From assembly GCA_025150425.1 (NCBI GenBank), contig CP102281.1, forward strand, positions 124,001 through 188,000: a DNA stretch of 64,000 bases, given 5' to 3'. The notes beneath the pieces are model-generated. The model ran no database searches and was not told where the DNA came from. It saw only the letters and a program-made list of their open reading frames with translations. Numbering within the stretch: position 1 is the first letter of the stretch; every line of letters begins with the position of its first letter. Positions 18,498-26,994 of the stretch are shown here, piece by piece. Origin of the DNA: [Eubacterium] siraeum. Its GTDB lineage: Bacteria; Bacillota; Clostridia; Oscillospirales; Ruminococcaceae. Made by a program: the position numbers and the translations under genes.

Positions 18498-19871
18498 TTA
18501 TTCGGCGTCTTTACCTGCCGCCGCAAGTGCTATGGCACATTCGATACGCTTTTTCTGAAGCTCGCAGGACAGCTTATGAGGCTTCTTTACATCGCCCTCA
18601 TAGATAAAGCTGTTTGCGTTACAGCCGCCCGAGCAGTAGAATCTTGCCCAGCAGTTACCGCAGTTTTCCTTGCTGTAGATATGTATTCCTGCGAAGTAAT
18701 CCTTTATCTTCTGATCAATCTTGTCTGAGAAAATATCGCCCATCTTCCACTCTTCAATTCCAACGAACTGATGACAGGGATAAATATCGCCGTCGGGAGT
18801 AACGGCAACATATTCGTTGCCGCATCCGCATCCACGCAGACGCTTTACGGCGCAGGGGCCCTGATTCAAGTCTATCATAAAGTGGAAGAAATTGAACTTG
18901 CGCTTATTAGCGAGCTTCTGCTCCTCCATCAGCTTTTCAAGTCTGTCATACTCGGCAAATATAGTGGGGAGGTCGCTCTCAGTGATAGCGTAGGGCATTT
19001 CGGGATCGGTCACAACAGGCTCTACGGAGAGCTGTTCAAAGCCGAGATCGCTTATATGCAGAACATCGTTTGCAAAGTCGAGATTGTACTTTGTGAACGT
19101 ACCTCTTACATAATAGTCCTTTGTGCCTCTGCCGGCTACCAGCTTCTGATATTTCGGAACGATTATATCATAGCTTCCCTTGCCGTTCGGAGTGGGGCGG
19201 ATATTATCGTTAACTTCTTTTCTGCCGTCAAGCGATAATACGCAGTTTGACATTTCCTTGTTTATATAATCTATCTTTTCATCGTCAAGGAGCATACCGT
19301 TTGTTGTAATGGTGAAGCGGAAGTTCTTGCCGTGCTGTTTTTCTATGCTTCTTGCGTACTTTACGGTTTCGACTACGGTATCCCAAGCCATCAGAGGCTC
19401 GCCGCCGAAGAAGTCGACCTCAAGGTTTTCTCTGTTGGCGCTGTGCTTTATAAGGAAGTCCATAGCTTTTTTACCCGTTTCGGGCTTCATCAGCATTCTG
19501 TCGCCGCCGAAGTCGCCTGTCTGGGCAAAGCAGTATTTGCATCTCAGGTTGCAGTCGTGTGAAACGTGCAGGCACATAGCCTTGATAGGCGCTTTCATTG
19601 CCATTGCGGCGTACTGCTCGTAATCGTCCTCGGTGAAGAGCATCTTTGCGTCATACAGCTCCTTAAGCTCTGTGTAGCATTCCTTTACATCTTCCTTGTC
19701 GAAGCCGTCCATCTTTGCAAGAACGTCATCGGGACATACCTCGGCAAAAGGCGGAGCAACATAGTCAAGGAGCTTATATGTCAGCTCGTCAACAACGTGA
19801 ACGCCGCCGCTGCAAACGTCAAGTACAATGTACTGACCGTTCTGCTCATACTTATGTATCATTTCTTTCAT
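18498..19871 (-). CDS. scfB: SCIFF peptide maturase (radical SAM, SPASM, thioether-forming)
   Basis: 457-residue radical SAM enzyme that installs Cys-to-Thr thioether crosslinks in the SCIFF precursor. An N-terminal peptide-recognition region (about 1-90) precedes the [4Fe-4S] SAM motif CNLRCKYC (107-114). A Cys-rich SPASM region follows (GPCAVKRLRGCGCGNEY; IYPCHQF; CGNCWARFYCSGGCNANSF; HKLSCELQKK) for auxiliary clusters. Partner recognition is supported by the precursor gene 300 bases upstream on the same strand. The pair is a near-universal Clostridia feature. A miniature element lies between the two genes. Confidence 0.95.
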   Translation of the reverse strand: MKEMIHKYEQNGQYIVLDVCSGGVHVVDELTYKLLDYVAPPFAEVCPDDVLAKMDGFDKEDVKECYTELKELYDAKMLFTEDDYEQYAAMAMKAPIKAMCLHVSHDCNLRCKYCFAQTGDFGGDRMLMKPETGKKAMDFLIKHSANRENLEVDFFGGEPLMAWDTVVETVKYARSIEKQHGKNFRFTITTNGMLLDDEKIDYINKEMSNCVLSLDGRKEVNDNIRPTPNGKGSYDIIVPKYQKLVAGRGTKDYYVRGTFTKYNLDFANDVLHISDLGFEQLSVEPVVTDPEMPYAITESDLPTIFAEYDRLEKLMEEQKLANKRKFNFFHFMIDLNQGPCAVKRLRGCGCGNEYVAVTPDGDIYPCHQFVGIEEWKMGDIFSDKIDQKIKDYFAGIHIYSKENCGNCWARFYCSGGCNANSFIYEGDVKKPHKLSCELQKKRIECAIALAAAGKDAE

Positions 19872-19977
19872 TGGTAAATTCCTTTTCTGAGTTATATAAG
19901 GCGGTTATCCGCCGAAATATTCAAACAAGCCAAAAGCTCCCGTACTTTTTTGGGAGTTCTGCTTGCTCTGCGTTGAC

Positions 19978-20108
19978 CTGTTTTACGAAAAACCGTTGCC
20001 TTATCTGCGTGAAAAAAGCAGGGGCAAAGGGGGGCGGCAGCCCCCCGATATTTTCTCCCCTCCCTTAAGGGAGGGGCAGGGGGAGGGCTGACCCTTGCCG
20101 TAAAACAG
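19978..20108. mobile_element. Miniature repeat element D, between duplicated terminator hairpins
   Basis: 131-bp GC-rich, non-coding block with terminal inverted repeats CTGTTTTACG (19978-19987) and CGTAAAACAG (20099-20108). It contains strong palindromes (GGGGCGGCAGCCCC; CCCTCCCTTAAGGGAGGG). It is bracketed by two copies of a 21-bp sequence beginning AACAAGCCAAAAGCTCCCGT (19924-19944 and 20114-20134), each belonging to a hairpin. No transposase. Ends differ from elements A-C, so it is a separate family with the same target habit. Confidence 0.65.
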
Positions 20109-20122
20109 AACAGAACAAGCCA

Positions 20123-20150
20123 AAAGCTCCCGTATTTGTTCGGGAGCTTT
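20123..20150 (-). terminator. Terminator of the SCIFF precursor gene
   Basis: 10-bp stem AAAGCTCCCG / CGGGAGCTTT with an 8-base loop, 25 bases after the scfA stop on the minus strand. A second, less perfect copy lies at 19931-19956 beyond element D. Partial read-through would lower maturase relative to precursor. Confidence 0.7.
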
Positions 20151-20174
20151 CAAAGCTTTTCTCTTACCCGTGCC

Positions 20175-20321
20175 TTACTTGTTTAAAGCCTCGCACTTCT
20201 GGTTAGCTACTGTGCAGCTTGTCTTGCAAGCAGACTGGCATGATGTCTGGCATCTGCCGCAACCGCCCTTAGCAGCTGTTTCCTTGAGGTTAGCCTTGTT
20301 AACAGTCTTAATGTGCTTCAT
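20175..20321 (-). CDS. scfA: SCIFF precursor peptide (six cysteines in forty-five)
   Basis: 48-residue ribosomal peptide: leader MKHIKTVNKANLKETAAKGG, then six Cys at 21, 24, 28, 32, 36 and 43 interspersed with Thr/Ser (CGRCQTSCQSACKTSCTVAN). This is the hallmark of the SCIFF family modified by scfB. GGAGGTG lies six bases upstream of the ATG and the gene has its own promoter. Whether the matured peptide is exported or used intracellularly is not known; no transporter lies beside it. Confidence 0.95.
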   Translation of the reverse strand: MKHIKTVNKANLKETAAKGGCGRCQTSCQSACKTSCTVANQKCEALNK

Positions 20322-20351
20322 AAAAACACCTCCGTTTATGTTATCATTCTA

Positions 20352-20380
20352 ATTGTATCATAAAGATACGGAAATTTCAA
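20352..20380 (-). promoter_or_regulatory. Promoter of scfA
   Basis: Read on the minus strand: TTGAAA (20380-20375), 17-base spacer, TACAAT (20357-20352), 31 bases before the scfA ATG. Confidence 0.65.
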
Positions 20381-20396
20381 TAGTTATTTTGAAAAA

Positions 20397-20552
20397 TTAC
20401 ATCCAACCGCAGTCGTCGTATTCGCTCCATTTGTCCTCAAGCTGTTGCTGCTGTGACGCAAACTTCATAACGATATAGGCAACGCACGCTACAACAGCTA
20501 TGAGAGCACCTATAACGGGAATGACATAATTCTTTTTCTTTTTTTCTTCCAT
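20397..20552 (-). CDS. Small single-pass membrane protein, 51 residues
   Basis: A short reading frame with GAAAGG before its ATG. The product starts MEEKKKKNYV, continues with one helix (IPVIGALIAVVACVAYIVMK) and ends with a Gln-rich, acidic tail (FASQQQQLEDKWSEYDDCGW M). A basic N-terminus suggests the tail faces outside. It lies between rsmI and the SCIFF precursor on the same strand; the position of the scfA promoter just past its stop suggests it ends the rsmI transcript. Function unknown. Confidence 0.65.
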   Translation of the reverse strand: MEEKKKKNYVIPVIGALIAVVACVAYIVMKFASQQQQLEDKWSEYDDCGWM

Positions 20553-20593
20553 AGTATTTTTCCTTTCGGTATTATTAAAGCCTGACGGCAGAT

Positions 20594-21424
20594 TTACATA
20601 TTAAGATATTCCTTATAGATCTCCGACTTTGAGAACGGGGTTTTTCCTGCAACCTGTCTGCAGGCATCGGACGGCTTTATTCCGCCGTCAACCAGTTCTT
20701 TTGCCATAAGTGCGGCATCGGCAAGCGTAATATCCTCGTTTTCCTTTACCTTTGGTTTTCCCTCGACCACAAGCACATATTCGCCTCTCGGCGTAAGCTC
20801 CTTGTAGCGTTCTATCATTTCTGATATAGTACCCTTGATAACTTCCTCGTGTATCTTGGTAAGCTCTCTGCAAAGGGCTATCTGTCGGTTTCCGAGAACT
20901 CTGTACAGATCGTCAAGCGTGTTTTTCAGCTTATGGGGTGCTTCGTAGAATATAAGTGTTCTTGAAAAGTCCTTGATTTCGTCAAGGTGTTCGTCACGTT
21001 GTTTTTTGGTAACGCTTAAAAATCCCTCGAAGCTGAAGCGTGAGGTGTCAAGTCCGCTCATACAAAGTGCCGTTATTGCGGCACTGGGGCCGGGTACGCT
21101 TTCTATTTCAACGCCGTGCTCGTGGCACTCTCTTACAAGCTCTTCGCCGGGGTCGGATATGCAGGGCATACCTGCGTCGGTCACTATGGCGCAGGTTTCG
21201 CCGTCAAGCAGACGGGCGGTTATATCCTCGCCACGCTTGTTACCGCTGAACTTGTGGTAGCTCACCATAGGCTTGCTTATAGAGAAGTGGGTAAGGAGTT
21301 TCTGAGTTACTCTTGTATCCTCTGCGGCGATAAAATCGACCTTGCCGAGCGTTTCGACCGCTCTCGGTGACAGGTCCGACAGATTTCCTATCGGAGTGCC
21401 GACTATATATAATTTTCCTGCCAT
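20594..21424 (-). CDS. rsmI: 16S rRNA (cytidine-1402-2'-O)-methyltransferase
   Basis: 276-residue tetrapyrrole-methylase-fold enzyme that 2'-O-methylates C1402 in the ribosomal decoding centre using SAM. Hallmarks: LYIVGTPIGNLSDLSPRAVE at the start, IAAEDTRVTQKLL, ISKPMVSYH, VTDAGMPCISDPGEELVREC, and VPGPSAAITALCMSGL. A C-terminal helical domain matches full-length family members. It starts ten bases downstream of the trmN6-like stop, an arrangement also seen in Bacillus (yabB-yabC region). Confidence 0.95.
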   Translation of the reverse strand: MAGKLYIVGTPIGNLSDLSPRAVETLGKVDFIAAEDTRVTQKLLTHFSISKPMVSYHKFSGNKRGEDITARLLDGETCAIVTDAGMPCISDPGEELVRECHEHGVEIESVPGPSAAITALCMSGLDTSRFSFEGFLSVTKKQRDEHLDEIKDFSRTLIFYEAPHKLKNTLDDLYRVLGNRQIALCRELTKIHEEVIKGTISEMIERYKELTPRGEYVLVVEGKPKVKENEDITLADAALMAKELVDGGIKPSDACRQVAGKTPFSKSEIYKEYLNM

Positions 21425-21433
21425 ATTTCTGTG

Positions 21434-22171
21434 TCAGCCTTTCTTCATTTTTGTGCCGTAGTAGATTCTGTTCATTTCATCACTGTAGCCGCTGTCACTG
21501 TAAACTTCAAAATCGGGGAGAAGCTCCATTCCGGGTTTGCCGCCCTTTTTTCCGCTTATAAGCACAAGCCACGGCTTACCGCCTTTGCGGTTCACTACAT
21601 TCTGCATAACCTTCGGCTCAATCCCGTGCGAACGCATAGAGCAGATGACATCGGCAAGGCGAAGCGGTATTTGGCAGAGCTTGAGGCTTCCGCCGAACTT
21701 CAACAGCGATGAGGCTGTTTTCATAACATCGTCGATATTGCACAGTATCTCGTGTCTAGCCGCCGCCTGTACATCGGAAAGGCGTTCCTCGCCCGAGCCT
21801 TTTTTCCAGTAGGGCGGATTTACCGTCACTATGTCGAAGTATTCACGTGGTATGCCCTGCGGGTCTTTAAGGTCGCAAAGCACAGGCTTTATTCTGTCCG
21901 AAAGGTTATTTTCGGCAACGCTTTTATCAAAAAGCTCTACCGCTTCAGGCATTATCTCAATGCCGTATATTTCTTTCGGGGGCTTTTTGGATATGTTTCT
22001 GCACATTATCAGCGGAACTATACCGCAACCTGTACACAGGTCGCACACCTTATGGTGAGGTGCGGGGTCGGCAAAATCCGCAAGGAGAAATGCGTCAGTG
22101 CCGAAACGGTGATCCTCGGAAACATATATCTTTGTGCCGGAAAGGTCGAAGCTCTCATATTTTTCTGCCAT
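21434..22171 (-). CDS. tRNA1(Val) (adenine-37-N6)-methyltransferase-like protein
   Basis: 245-residue Rossmann methyltransferase of the TrmN6/YabB family. Visible motifs: DHRFGTDAFLLADFA, SAM loop CDLCTGCGIVPLIM, and the catalytic N6-adenine tetrad in VTVNPPYWK (NPPY). Adjacent to rsmI, as in other Firmicutes, consistent with an RNA-modification pair. Substrate assignment (A37 of tRNA-Val) comes from E. coli TrmN6 and is not certain in Clostridia. Confidence 0.88.
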   Translation of the reverse strand: MAEKYESFDLSGTKIYVSEDHRFGTDAFLLADFADPAPHHKVCDLCTGCGIVPLIMCRNISKKPPKEIYGIEIMPEAVELFDKSVAENNLSDRIKPVLCDLKDPQGIPREYFDIVTVNPPYWKKGSGEERLSDVQAAARHEILCNIDDVMKTASSLLKFGGSLKLCQIPLRLADVICSMRSHGIEPKVMQNVVNRKGGKPWLVLISGKKGGKPGMELLPDFEVYSDSGYSDEMNRIYYGTKMKKG

Positions 22172-22172
22172 A

Positions 22173-23537
22173 TCAGCCTACCAGTATATTTCCCTCGGGG
22201 AGAATCCTGTTCTTGTCCGAGTTGTGATTTTTTCTTATTATAAGAGAGGTCATAAGCGTTACGGGACCGATCCTTCCTGCAAGCATGGTGAATACCATTA
22301 TCAGCTTTGCGGGGACATTCATCTCTGCGGACGCACCTACAGAGAAGCCTGTAGTAGAGAATGCGGAAACTACCTCGAATATTGTTTTCTGAAGCGACAT
22401 ACCTTCACAGCACATAAGTATGCCTGTGAATGAAACGGCTATAAGAGTCAGCGACAGAACGATAACGGTGAATGTTTTATATATAGCGTCACGCTTTATC
22501 CTGTGACCCATAAGATAGGTATCCTCTCTGCCCTTCAGCACGGAAATTACCGTACAAACGACAAGTGCAACGGTCGTTATCTTGATACCGCCTGCTGTGG
22601 ATGCAGGAGCGGCACCGATGAACATAAGGATTGTGATAATTATTTTTGTAAAGGGCATAAGATCGTTCATATCAAAGCAGGGGAAGCCTGCGGTACGGGA
22701 GCTTGCACTTAAGAATATAGATGTGAGAATTTTTTCTCCTACGGGCATCTGTCCGAGCGTGTCCTGATTTCCGAATTCTACTATAAATATTATAGCGGCG
22801 CCGACAAACAGCATAACTGCGGCCATTATAAGAACCAACTTTGTATGGAGAAGCAGACGTTTTGTTTTGTTATAATGTCTTATGTTTCGCCATACGATAA
22901 AGCCCAGACCGCCGGTCGTTATAAGCACAATGAGAGTTATCATAACTAAAGGGTTATTTGTATATTCGCTGAGTCCCACAGCTCCGGGTGTTGCTGTGAG
23001 CAGGTCAAAGCCTGCGTTGCAGAAAGCGGAAACTGACAGGAATATTGCTTCAAAAATTCCGAGTGCGCCGAAGTCGGGAACAAAGACAAACGAAAGTATG
23101 ACAGCGCCGACAAATTCTATAGCGAACGAGTAAAGGACTATTTCATAGAAAAGTCTTTTCGGTGTGGTTTCGAGGGCGTTGTCGGTAAGGTCGCTTGCGG
23201 CAATCTTTACGGTTGACCAGCCCAGCTTTTTGCCGAGTATAAGGTTGATGAACGTTACCAAGGTCAGAAAGCCGAGACCGCCGACCTGTATAAGAGCGAG
23301 TATGACACCCTGACCGAAGCCGTTGAAATAATTGAAGGTATCCAAAACAGTTATTCCGGTAACGCAGGTTGCGCTTGTGGCGGTGAACAGGCAGTCTATG
23401 AAGCTGCTGAACTGACCGCTTTTTGAAGATATGGGCAGGAAAAGAAGTGTTGCACCTGTCAGTATTATGATGGAAAAGCCCAGTACGAGCATCCTTGACG
23501 GTTGCATTTGTCGGGTTTTCTTTTTGAGTTTAGGCAT
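22173..23537 (-). CDS. TrkH/KtrB family potassium uptake channel subunit
   Basis: 454-residue membrane protein with four pseudo-repeats, each with a selectivity-filter Gly: TSATCVTGITVLDT, SAFCNAGFDLLT, SSRTAGFPCFD and AFSTTGFSVGAS. Length and charge match KtrB of Firmicutes more than proteobacterial TrkH. KtrB normally needs the cytoplasmic nucleotide-binding gatekeeper KtrA/TrkA; none is adjacent here, so the partner is probably encoded elsewhere. Two bases separate it from the downstream methyltransferase gene. Confidence 0.92.
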   Translation of the reverse strand: MPKLKKKTRQMQPSRMLVLGFSIIILTGATLLFLPISSKSGQFSSFIDCLFTATSATCVTGITVLDTFNYFNGFGQGVILALIQVGGLGFLTLVTFINLILGKKLGWSTVKIAASDLTDNALETTPKRLFYEIVLYSFAIEFVGAVILSFVFVPDFGALGIFEAIFLSVSAFCNAGFDLLTATPGAVGLSEYTNNPLVMITLIVLITTGGLGFIVWRNIRHYNKTKRLLLHTKLVLIMAAVMLFVGAAIIFIVEFGNQDTLGQMPVGEKILTSIFLSASSRTAGFPCFDMNDLMPFTKIIITILMFIGAAPASTAGGIKITTVALVVCTVISVLKGREDTYLMGHRIKRDAIYKTFTVIVLSLTLIAVSFTGILMCCEGMSLQKTIFEVVSAFSTTGFSVGASAEMNVPAKLIMVFTMLAGRIGPVTLMTSLIIRKNHNSDKNRILPEGNILVG

Positions 23538-23573
23538 TTTGGGTTATATCTCTCCTTAGCATTTGCAAAGATG

Positions 23574-25391
23574 TTATTTACTCTCGGAAATGGTATTGTT
23601 TCCGGGCTTTTCGGGCGGTTCGCCGTTATCGTGGCGGATCGCATTATTTCCTATCGCATAGACGTTTATATCGTTGATGCGTCCGATAAGCACGCAGGCA
23701 CCGCTGACCTTTACGGAGTCGGAGCTTACAACGTAGCAATCTGTCGGCAACGTTCCGCCTTCTTTAATATATTTTACCGTAGACGACTGGTTGTAATACT
23801 GGATACTCATAGCTGTCATACGGTCATTGTCGTAAACTATTATGGTTTTGTTTTCTGTGCCGCCGGAATATTCAGCGATACAGCGGTTTATCTCAAGCGT
23901 GTCGGAAACATTTTCACGGCTTTCTTCCGCATAGCCGAAAAGACCGCTTGAGGCGGACGATACGCAGGCATAGCAGATAACGCCAGTGAATATAAAGGCG
24001 GTTATTACGGAAGCGTGGTTTTTTGTACAGCACACAACGGGTACTGCCGCCGCAAACACGGTGAAAAGAAGGCATATCGGGTAAAGCATATCAGAACTTG
24101 TAAGTCCGGCTGACGAGTCGCATCCGATAAGCATAGAGGCGATGCCCGGCGTCATTACGTTGCTGAGTATCTGTCCGCCCGACTGAGTGCAGTTATACAT
24201 CAGCAGTGCGGCGGTTGCGGCAAGACCGTTCCCTGTCACAGAGATAAGAAGCCTTGTATAGCTTATGCCATACACGAAAATATAGCAGAAGAACAGGAGG
24301 ATAAAGGGAATCGTTACGGCAAATACCGATGCTGCGCCGAATACCGTATCCTGTGCCGAAATGTCACAATCGGCTTTTATGAAAGCGTCAAGGGGAACGG
24401 CGAATATAAGCATAAGCGTACACAGCACGCCCATTGACACTAATCTGTCGTCATAATACTGCTCCTCCTTGCGTCTTTTACAGCGGATGAAGCTGACAAG
24501 TGCAATTACGGCAAAGGTGACACCTGCGCCGCCAAGTCCCCACGAGGATATTATGAAGTAATATAAACGTCCGCCTATAAGAGTAAGCAGAGCCGCACTG
24601 TTTTCGGATAAAGCCTGCAAAGAGCCTGCGACCGATTGCAATATACCTCCGGAATAAGCGTAAAGGTCATTTGTGAGCCACGTCAGAATAATATCAGCGG
24701 CAAAAAGAAGTATAAACGTTATTGCGTATGTGCTGAAATATATGCTTTTTCTGACTCCTGCGAGCTTTGCATAAAGGCAGTAAAGGCATACGGCGAGGAA
24801 CACACCTGCACACGACGGCGACAGGAAATAAGCACAGGCGGTAAGAACGCCTGCAGTGACCGAAGCAAAGAAGGCACCTGCTTTTTTCCCGTTTTCCTTT
24901 TCGCCTCTGAATATGACAAGCAATAAAAGCCAGACAAAAACGGCGGAAAGCGGTTCTGAAAGCAGGTAGTGGGAATAGATAAGCACTGACGGGAATATTC
25001 CGCACAATGCCGTTACGAGAAGCCTCTGCCACAGCTTTGTGACACCGAGCTTTTCTGTCAGACGGAAAGCGGAAAGAGGGATAAGCGCATAAGCGGCTGA
25101 ATTTATCAGCATAAACAGCTTATACTGGAACACGGGGTCGGGGCAGAGCATAGTCGGAAGGTAGGGTATCCCACGCAGGAAGCCGCTTATGCTTCCTACG
25201 GGCGACATTACACCTGTCCAATCTCTGCCGAGAAATGCGGCGGCCGCCGCCGCTCCCGTAAATTCTTCCTCAAGAGATGCGGTCTGCATAAACATACCGA
25301 GTGCAGAGCCTAATATAAAAAACACAAGGAAAACAAGGAGCGACATTCCTTTTTCGCCCTTTTTGCCGTAAAATGTTTTAAGTCTGCTCAA
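23574..25391 (-). CDS. Large polytopic membrane protein of unknown function
   Basis: 605 residues with around a dozen hydrophobic segments and a soluble C-terminal tail of about 120 residues (NRCIAEYSGGTENKTIIVYD, then NDRMTAMSIQYYNQSS). The topology (many helices, a lumenal-type tail) resembles GT-C glycosyltransferase-like membrane proteins, but I see no diagnostic acidic motif in the first loop and make no functional claim. Start is TTG at 25391 with AAAGGAGG upstream. It sits in the minus-strand run between the RING-like protein and the potassium channel. Confidence 0.7.
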   Translation of the reverse strand: MSRLKTFYGKKGEKGMSLLVFLVFFILGSALGMFMQTASLEEEFTGAAAAAAFLGRDWTGVMSPVGSISGFLRGIPYLPTMLCPDPVFQYKLFMLINSAAYALIPLSAFRLTEKLGVTKLWQRLLVTALCGIFPSVLIYSHYLLSEPLSAVFVWLLLLVIFRGEKENGKKAGAFFASVTAGVLTACAYFLSPSCAGVFLAVCLYCLYAKLAGVRKSIYFSTYAITFILLFAADIILTWLTNDLYAYSGGILQSVAGSLQALSENSAALLTLIGGRLYYFIISSWGLGGAGVTFAVIALVSFIRCKRRKEEQYYDDRLVSMGVLCTLMLIFAVPLDAFIKADCDISAQDTVFGAASVFAVTIPFILLFFCYIFVYGISYTRLLISVTGNGLAATAALLMYNCTQSGGQILSNVMTPGIASMLIGCDSSAGLTSSDMLYPICLLFTVFAAAVPVVCCTKNHASVITAFIFTGVICYACVSSASSGLFGYAEESRENVSDTLEINRCIAEYSGGTENKTIIVYDNDRMTAMSIQYYNQSSTVKYIKEGGTLPTDCYVVSSDSVKVSGACVLIGRINDINVYAIGNNAIRHDNGEPPEKPGNNTISESK

Positions 25392-25434
25392 AATGCCGTC
25401 CTCCTTTCATTAATGTCGTTTATCTGCAAAAATA

Positions 25435-26331
25435 TCAGTTTACCAGTTCCTTAAGAACGGAGATGCTGATGCCGAGCGTATTGTTGATAAGCTGGAAAAC
25501 GAGCATCATAGCTATGGCTGTGCAGAAGGAGAATGCTATCGCATAGAATATTCCGGGTTTTCCTGCCGCTTCAATCCTTGCAAGTATGCGTTCACGGCTT
25601 TCATCGGGGTATTGCTGTTTTATCGTCTTTATTTTTCTGACCGCAGTTTTCAGATAGAAGTAGTTGAAGAACATAAGCGCAAAGATATTCAGCGCAAGGG
25701 ATATCATAGCGGTAACGATATATGCAACGGCAAGGTCGCTTGAGGACAGACCGAGATTATCGGCAAAATAGTTGAGAAGAATCCTTGTTTCCGTACTCAG
25801 AAAAAGCAATATCATCATAATAACGCCGAACAGATTCATCCTGCGGTAAAAGCAGTGGATAGGGAAGAACAGGAATGACGCAAAGTTCAGCTTGAGCAAT
25901 TTGTTGTTTTTTCTGATGTCCTTGAATACAGGAAGATAGTAATATCCGTTCTTTCCGACAAATTTCAGAAGCTCCTGAGCGGTCACACCGTCAATCTCTT
26001 CAAAGTCCTTCTGCTGTTCAAGCAGTTTTCTGTCCATTATCTCACGGTATTCGTCATAGCTTTCAACGTGGAATATCTCGAAGCCGTCCTCGCTTGTTTC
26101 GGGCTTGTTTATCCTTGCGGATTCGACGTTTTCGAGATGTTCACGCAGTTCTGCGCTGTCGCCCTTCCACTCGTAGCTGCCGTGCTCGGCGGAGTGTATG
26201 CAGGTGCCTACCCTGTTCCAGCATTCACGGTGATACGGAGCGCCGCATTCGGGGCAGACTACAATGTCTTCATCATCAAAGAATTTCATGCCGCAGGCGG
26301 CACATTTTTCGTTTTTAAACTGTTCGTGCAT
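25435..26331 (-). CDS. RING-like zinc finger protein with DUF2628-type membrane domain
   Basis: 298 residues. The N-terminus carries a treble-clef/RING-like zinc site: CAACGMKF (10-17), VVCPECGAPYHRECW (about 29-43) and CIHSAEH. After a charged linker comes a membrane domain with about four helices, the first preceded by the LNFASFLFFPIHCFYRRM segment typical of DUF2628 proteins. Family known in Firmicutes with unknown role. The zinc domain may bind protein partners; ubiquitin-ligase activity should not be inferred. Confidence 0.8.
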   Translation of the reverse strand: MHEQFKNEKCAACGMKFFDDEDIVVCPECGAPYHRECWNRVGTCIHSAEHGSYEWKGDSAELREHLENVESARINKPETSEDGFEIFHVESYDEYREIMDRKLLEQQKDFEEIDGVTAQELLKFVGKNGYYYLPVFKDIRKNNKLLKLNFASFLFFPIHCFYRRMNLFGVIMMILLFLSTETRILLNYFADNLGLSSSDLAVAYIVTAMISLALNIFALMFFNYFYLKTAVRKIKTIKQQYPDESRERILARIEAAGKPGIFYAIAFSFCTAIAMMLVFQLINNTLGISISVLKELVN

Positions 26332-26380
26332 TTTATATCCTTAATCTGATTTTGTTCAGTGACTATATTTAATATATTAT

Positions 26381-26431
26381 AACACGGTTTAAACACGCCG
26401 TCAAGTTAAAACGACGTGTTTAAACCGTGTT
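26381..26431. repeat. 17-bp perfect inverted repeat upstream of the 97-bp array
   Basis: AACACGGTTTAAACACG (26381-26397) and its exact complement at 26415-26431, 17-base loop. It lies between the RING-like gene (minus) and the repeat array; the repeated tail CCGTGTTAAAACG recurs at 26846-26858. It could be an element end or an extended hairpin. Confidence 0.8.
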
Positions 26432-26809
26432 AAAACGTTCTCAGACACAGTGCGACAGCACACCGCATAATTATGCGGGTAAAATCGCATTTCAGCGATT
26501 TTAGTCTGAGGTTGTTATTGCGTCAGCAAAAACGTTCTCAGACACAGTGCGACAGCACACCGCATAATTATGCGGGTAAAATCGCATTTCAGCGATTTTA
26601 GTCTGAGGTTGTTATTGCGTCAGCAAAAACGTTCTCAGACACAGTGCGACAGCACACCGCATAATTATGCGGGTAAAATCGCATTTCAGCGATTTTAGTC
26701 TGAGGTTGTTATTGCGTCAGCAAAAACGTTCTCAGACACAGTGCGACAGCACACCGCATAATTATGCGGGTAAAATCGCATTTCAGCGATTTTAGTCTGA
26801 GGTTGTTAT
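26432..26809. repeat. Four tandem 97-bp repeats with cloverleaf-like symmetry
   Basis: Units begin at 26432, 26529, 26626 and 26723 and look identical by eye; the fourth stops after 87 bases. Each has an outer stem CTCAGAC/GTCTGAG (26440-26446, 26504-26510) enclosing three hairpins: GTGC-GACA-GCAC, the palindrome CCGCATAATTATGCGG, and AAAATCGC-ATTTCA-GCGATTTT. A fifth, partial and diverged copy lies at 26853-26908. Units have no spacers of variable sequence, so this is not CRISPR. Function unknown; structured RNA, cruciform DNA or decayed mobile element are all possible. Confidence 0.9.
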
Positions 26810-26852
26810 AACTACCTCTAATTCACGCCGTCAAGGTGTGCCTAACCGTGTT

Positions 26853-26908
26853 AAAACGTTCTCAGACACGGTGCGCCGGCACACCGCATAATTATGCGGG
26901 TAAAATCG
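26853..26908. repeat. Partial fifth copy of the 97-bp repeat
   Basis: Starts AAAACGTTCTCAGACACGGT and keeps the CCGCATAATTATGCGG palindrome, but differs in the first small hairpin (GTGCGCCGGCAC) and is cut at AAAATCG. It lies 27 bases before the asparaginase promoter. Confidence 0.8.
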
Positions 26909-26934
26909 GCACATTGTCAAGGTGTAAAAACCGC

Positions 26935-26963
26935 TTGTATAAGCAGGCGTGACGGTGTATAAT
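26935..26963 (+). promoter_or_regulatory. Promoter of the asparaginase gene
   Basis: TTGTAT (26935-26940), 17-base spacer, TATAAT (26958-26963). Confidence 0.7.
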
Positions 26964-26994
26964 AACAGCAGTGAACAGCTTAAGGAGCGTGGAT

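Noticed and set aside
26432-26809. CRISPR array
   Set aside because: The 97-bp units are contiguous and identical with no unique spacers, and no cas genes are present.
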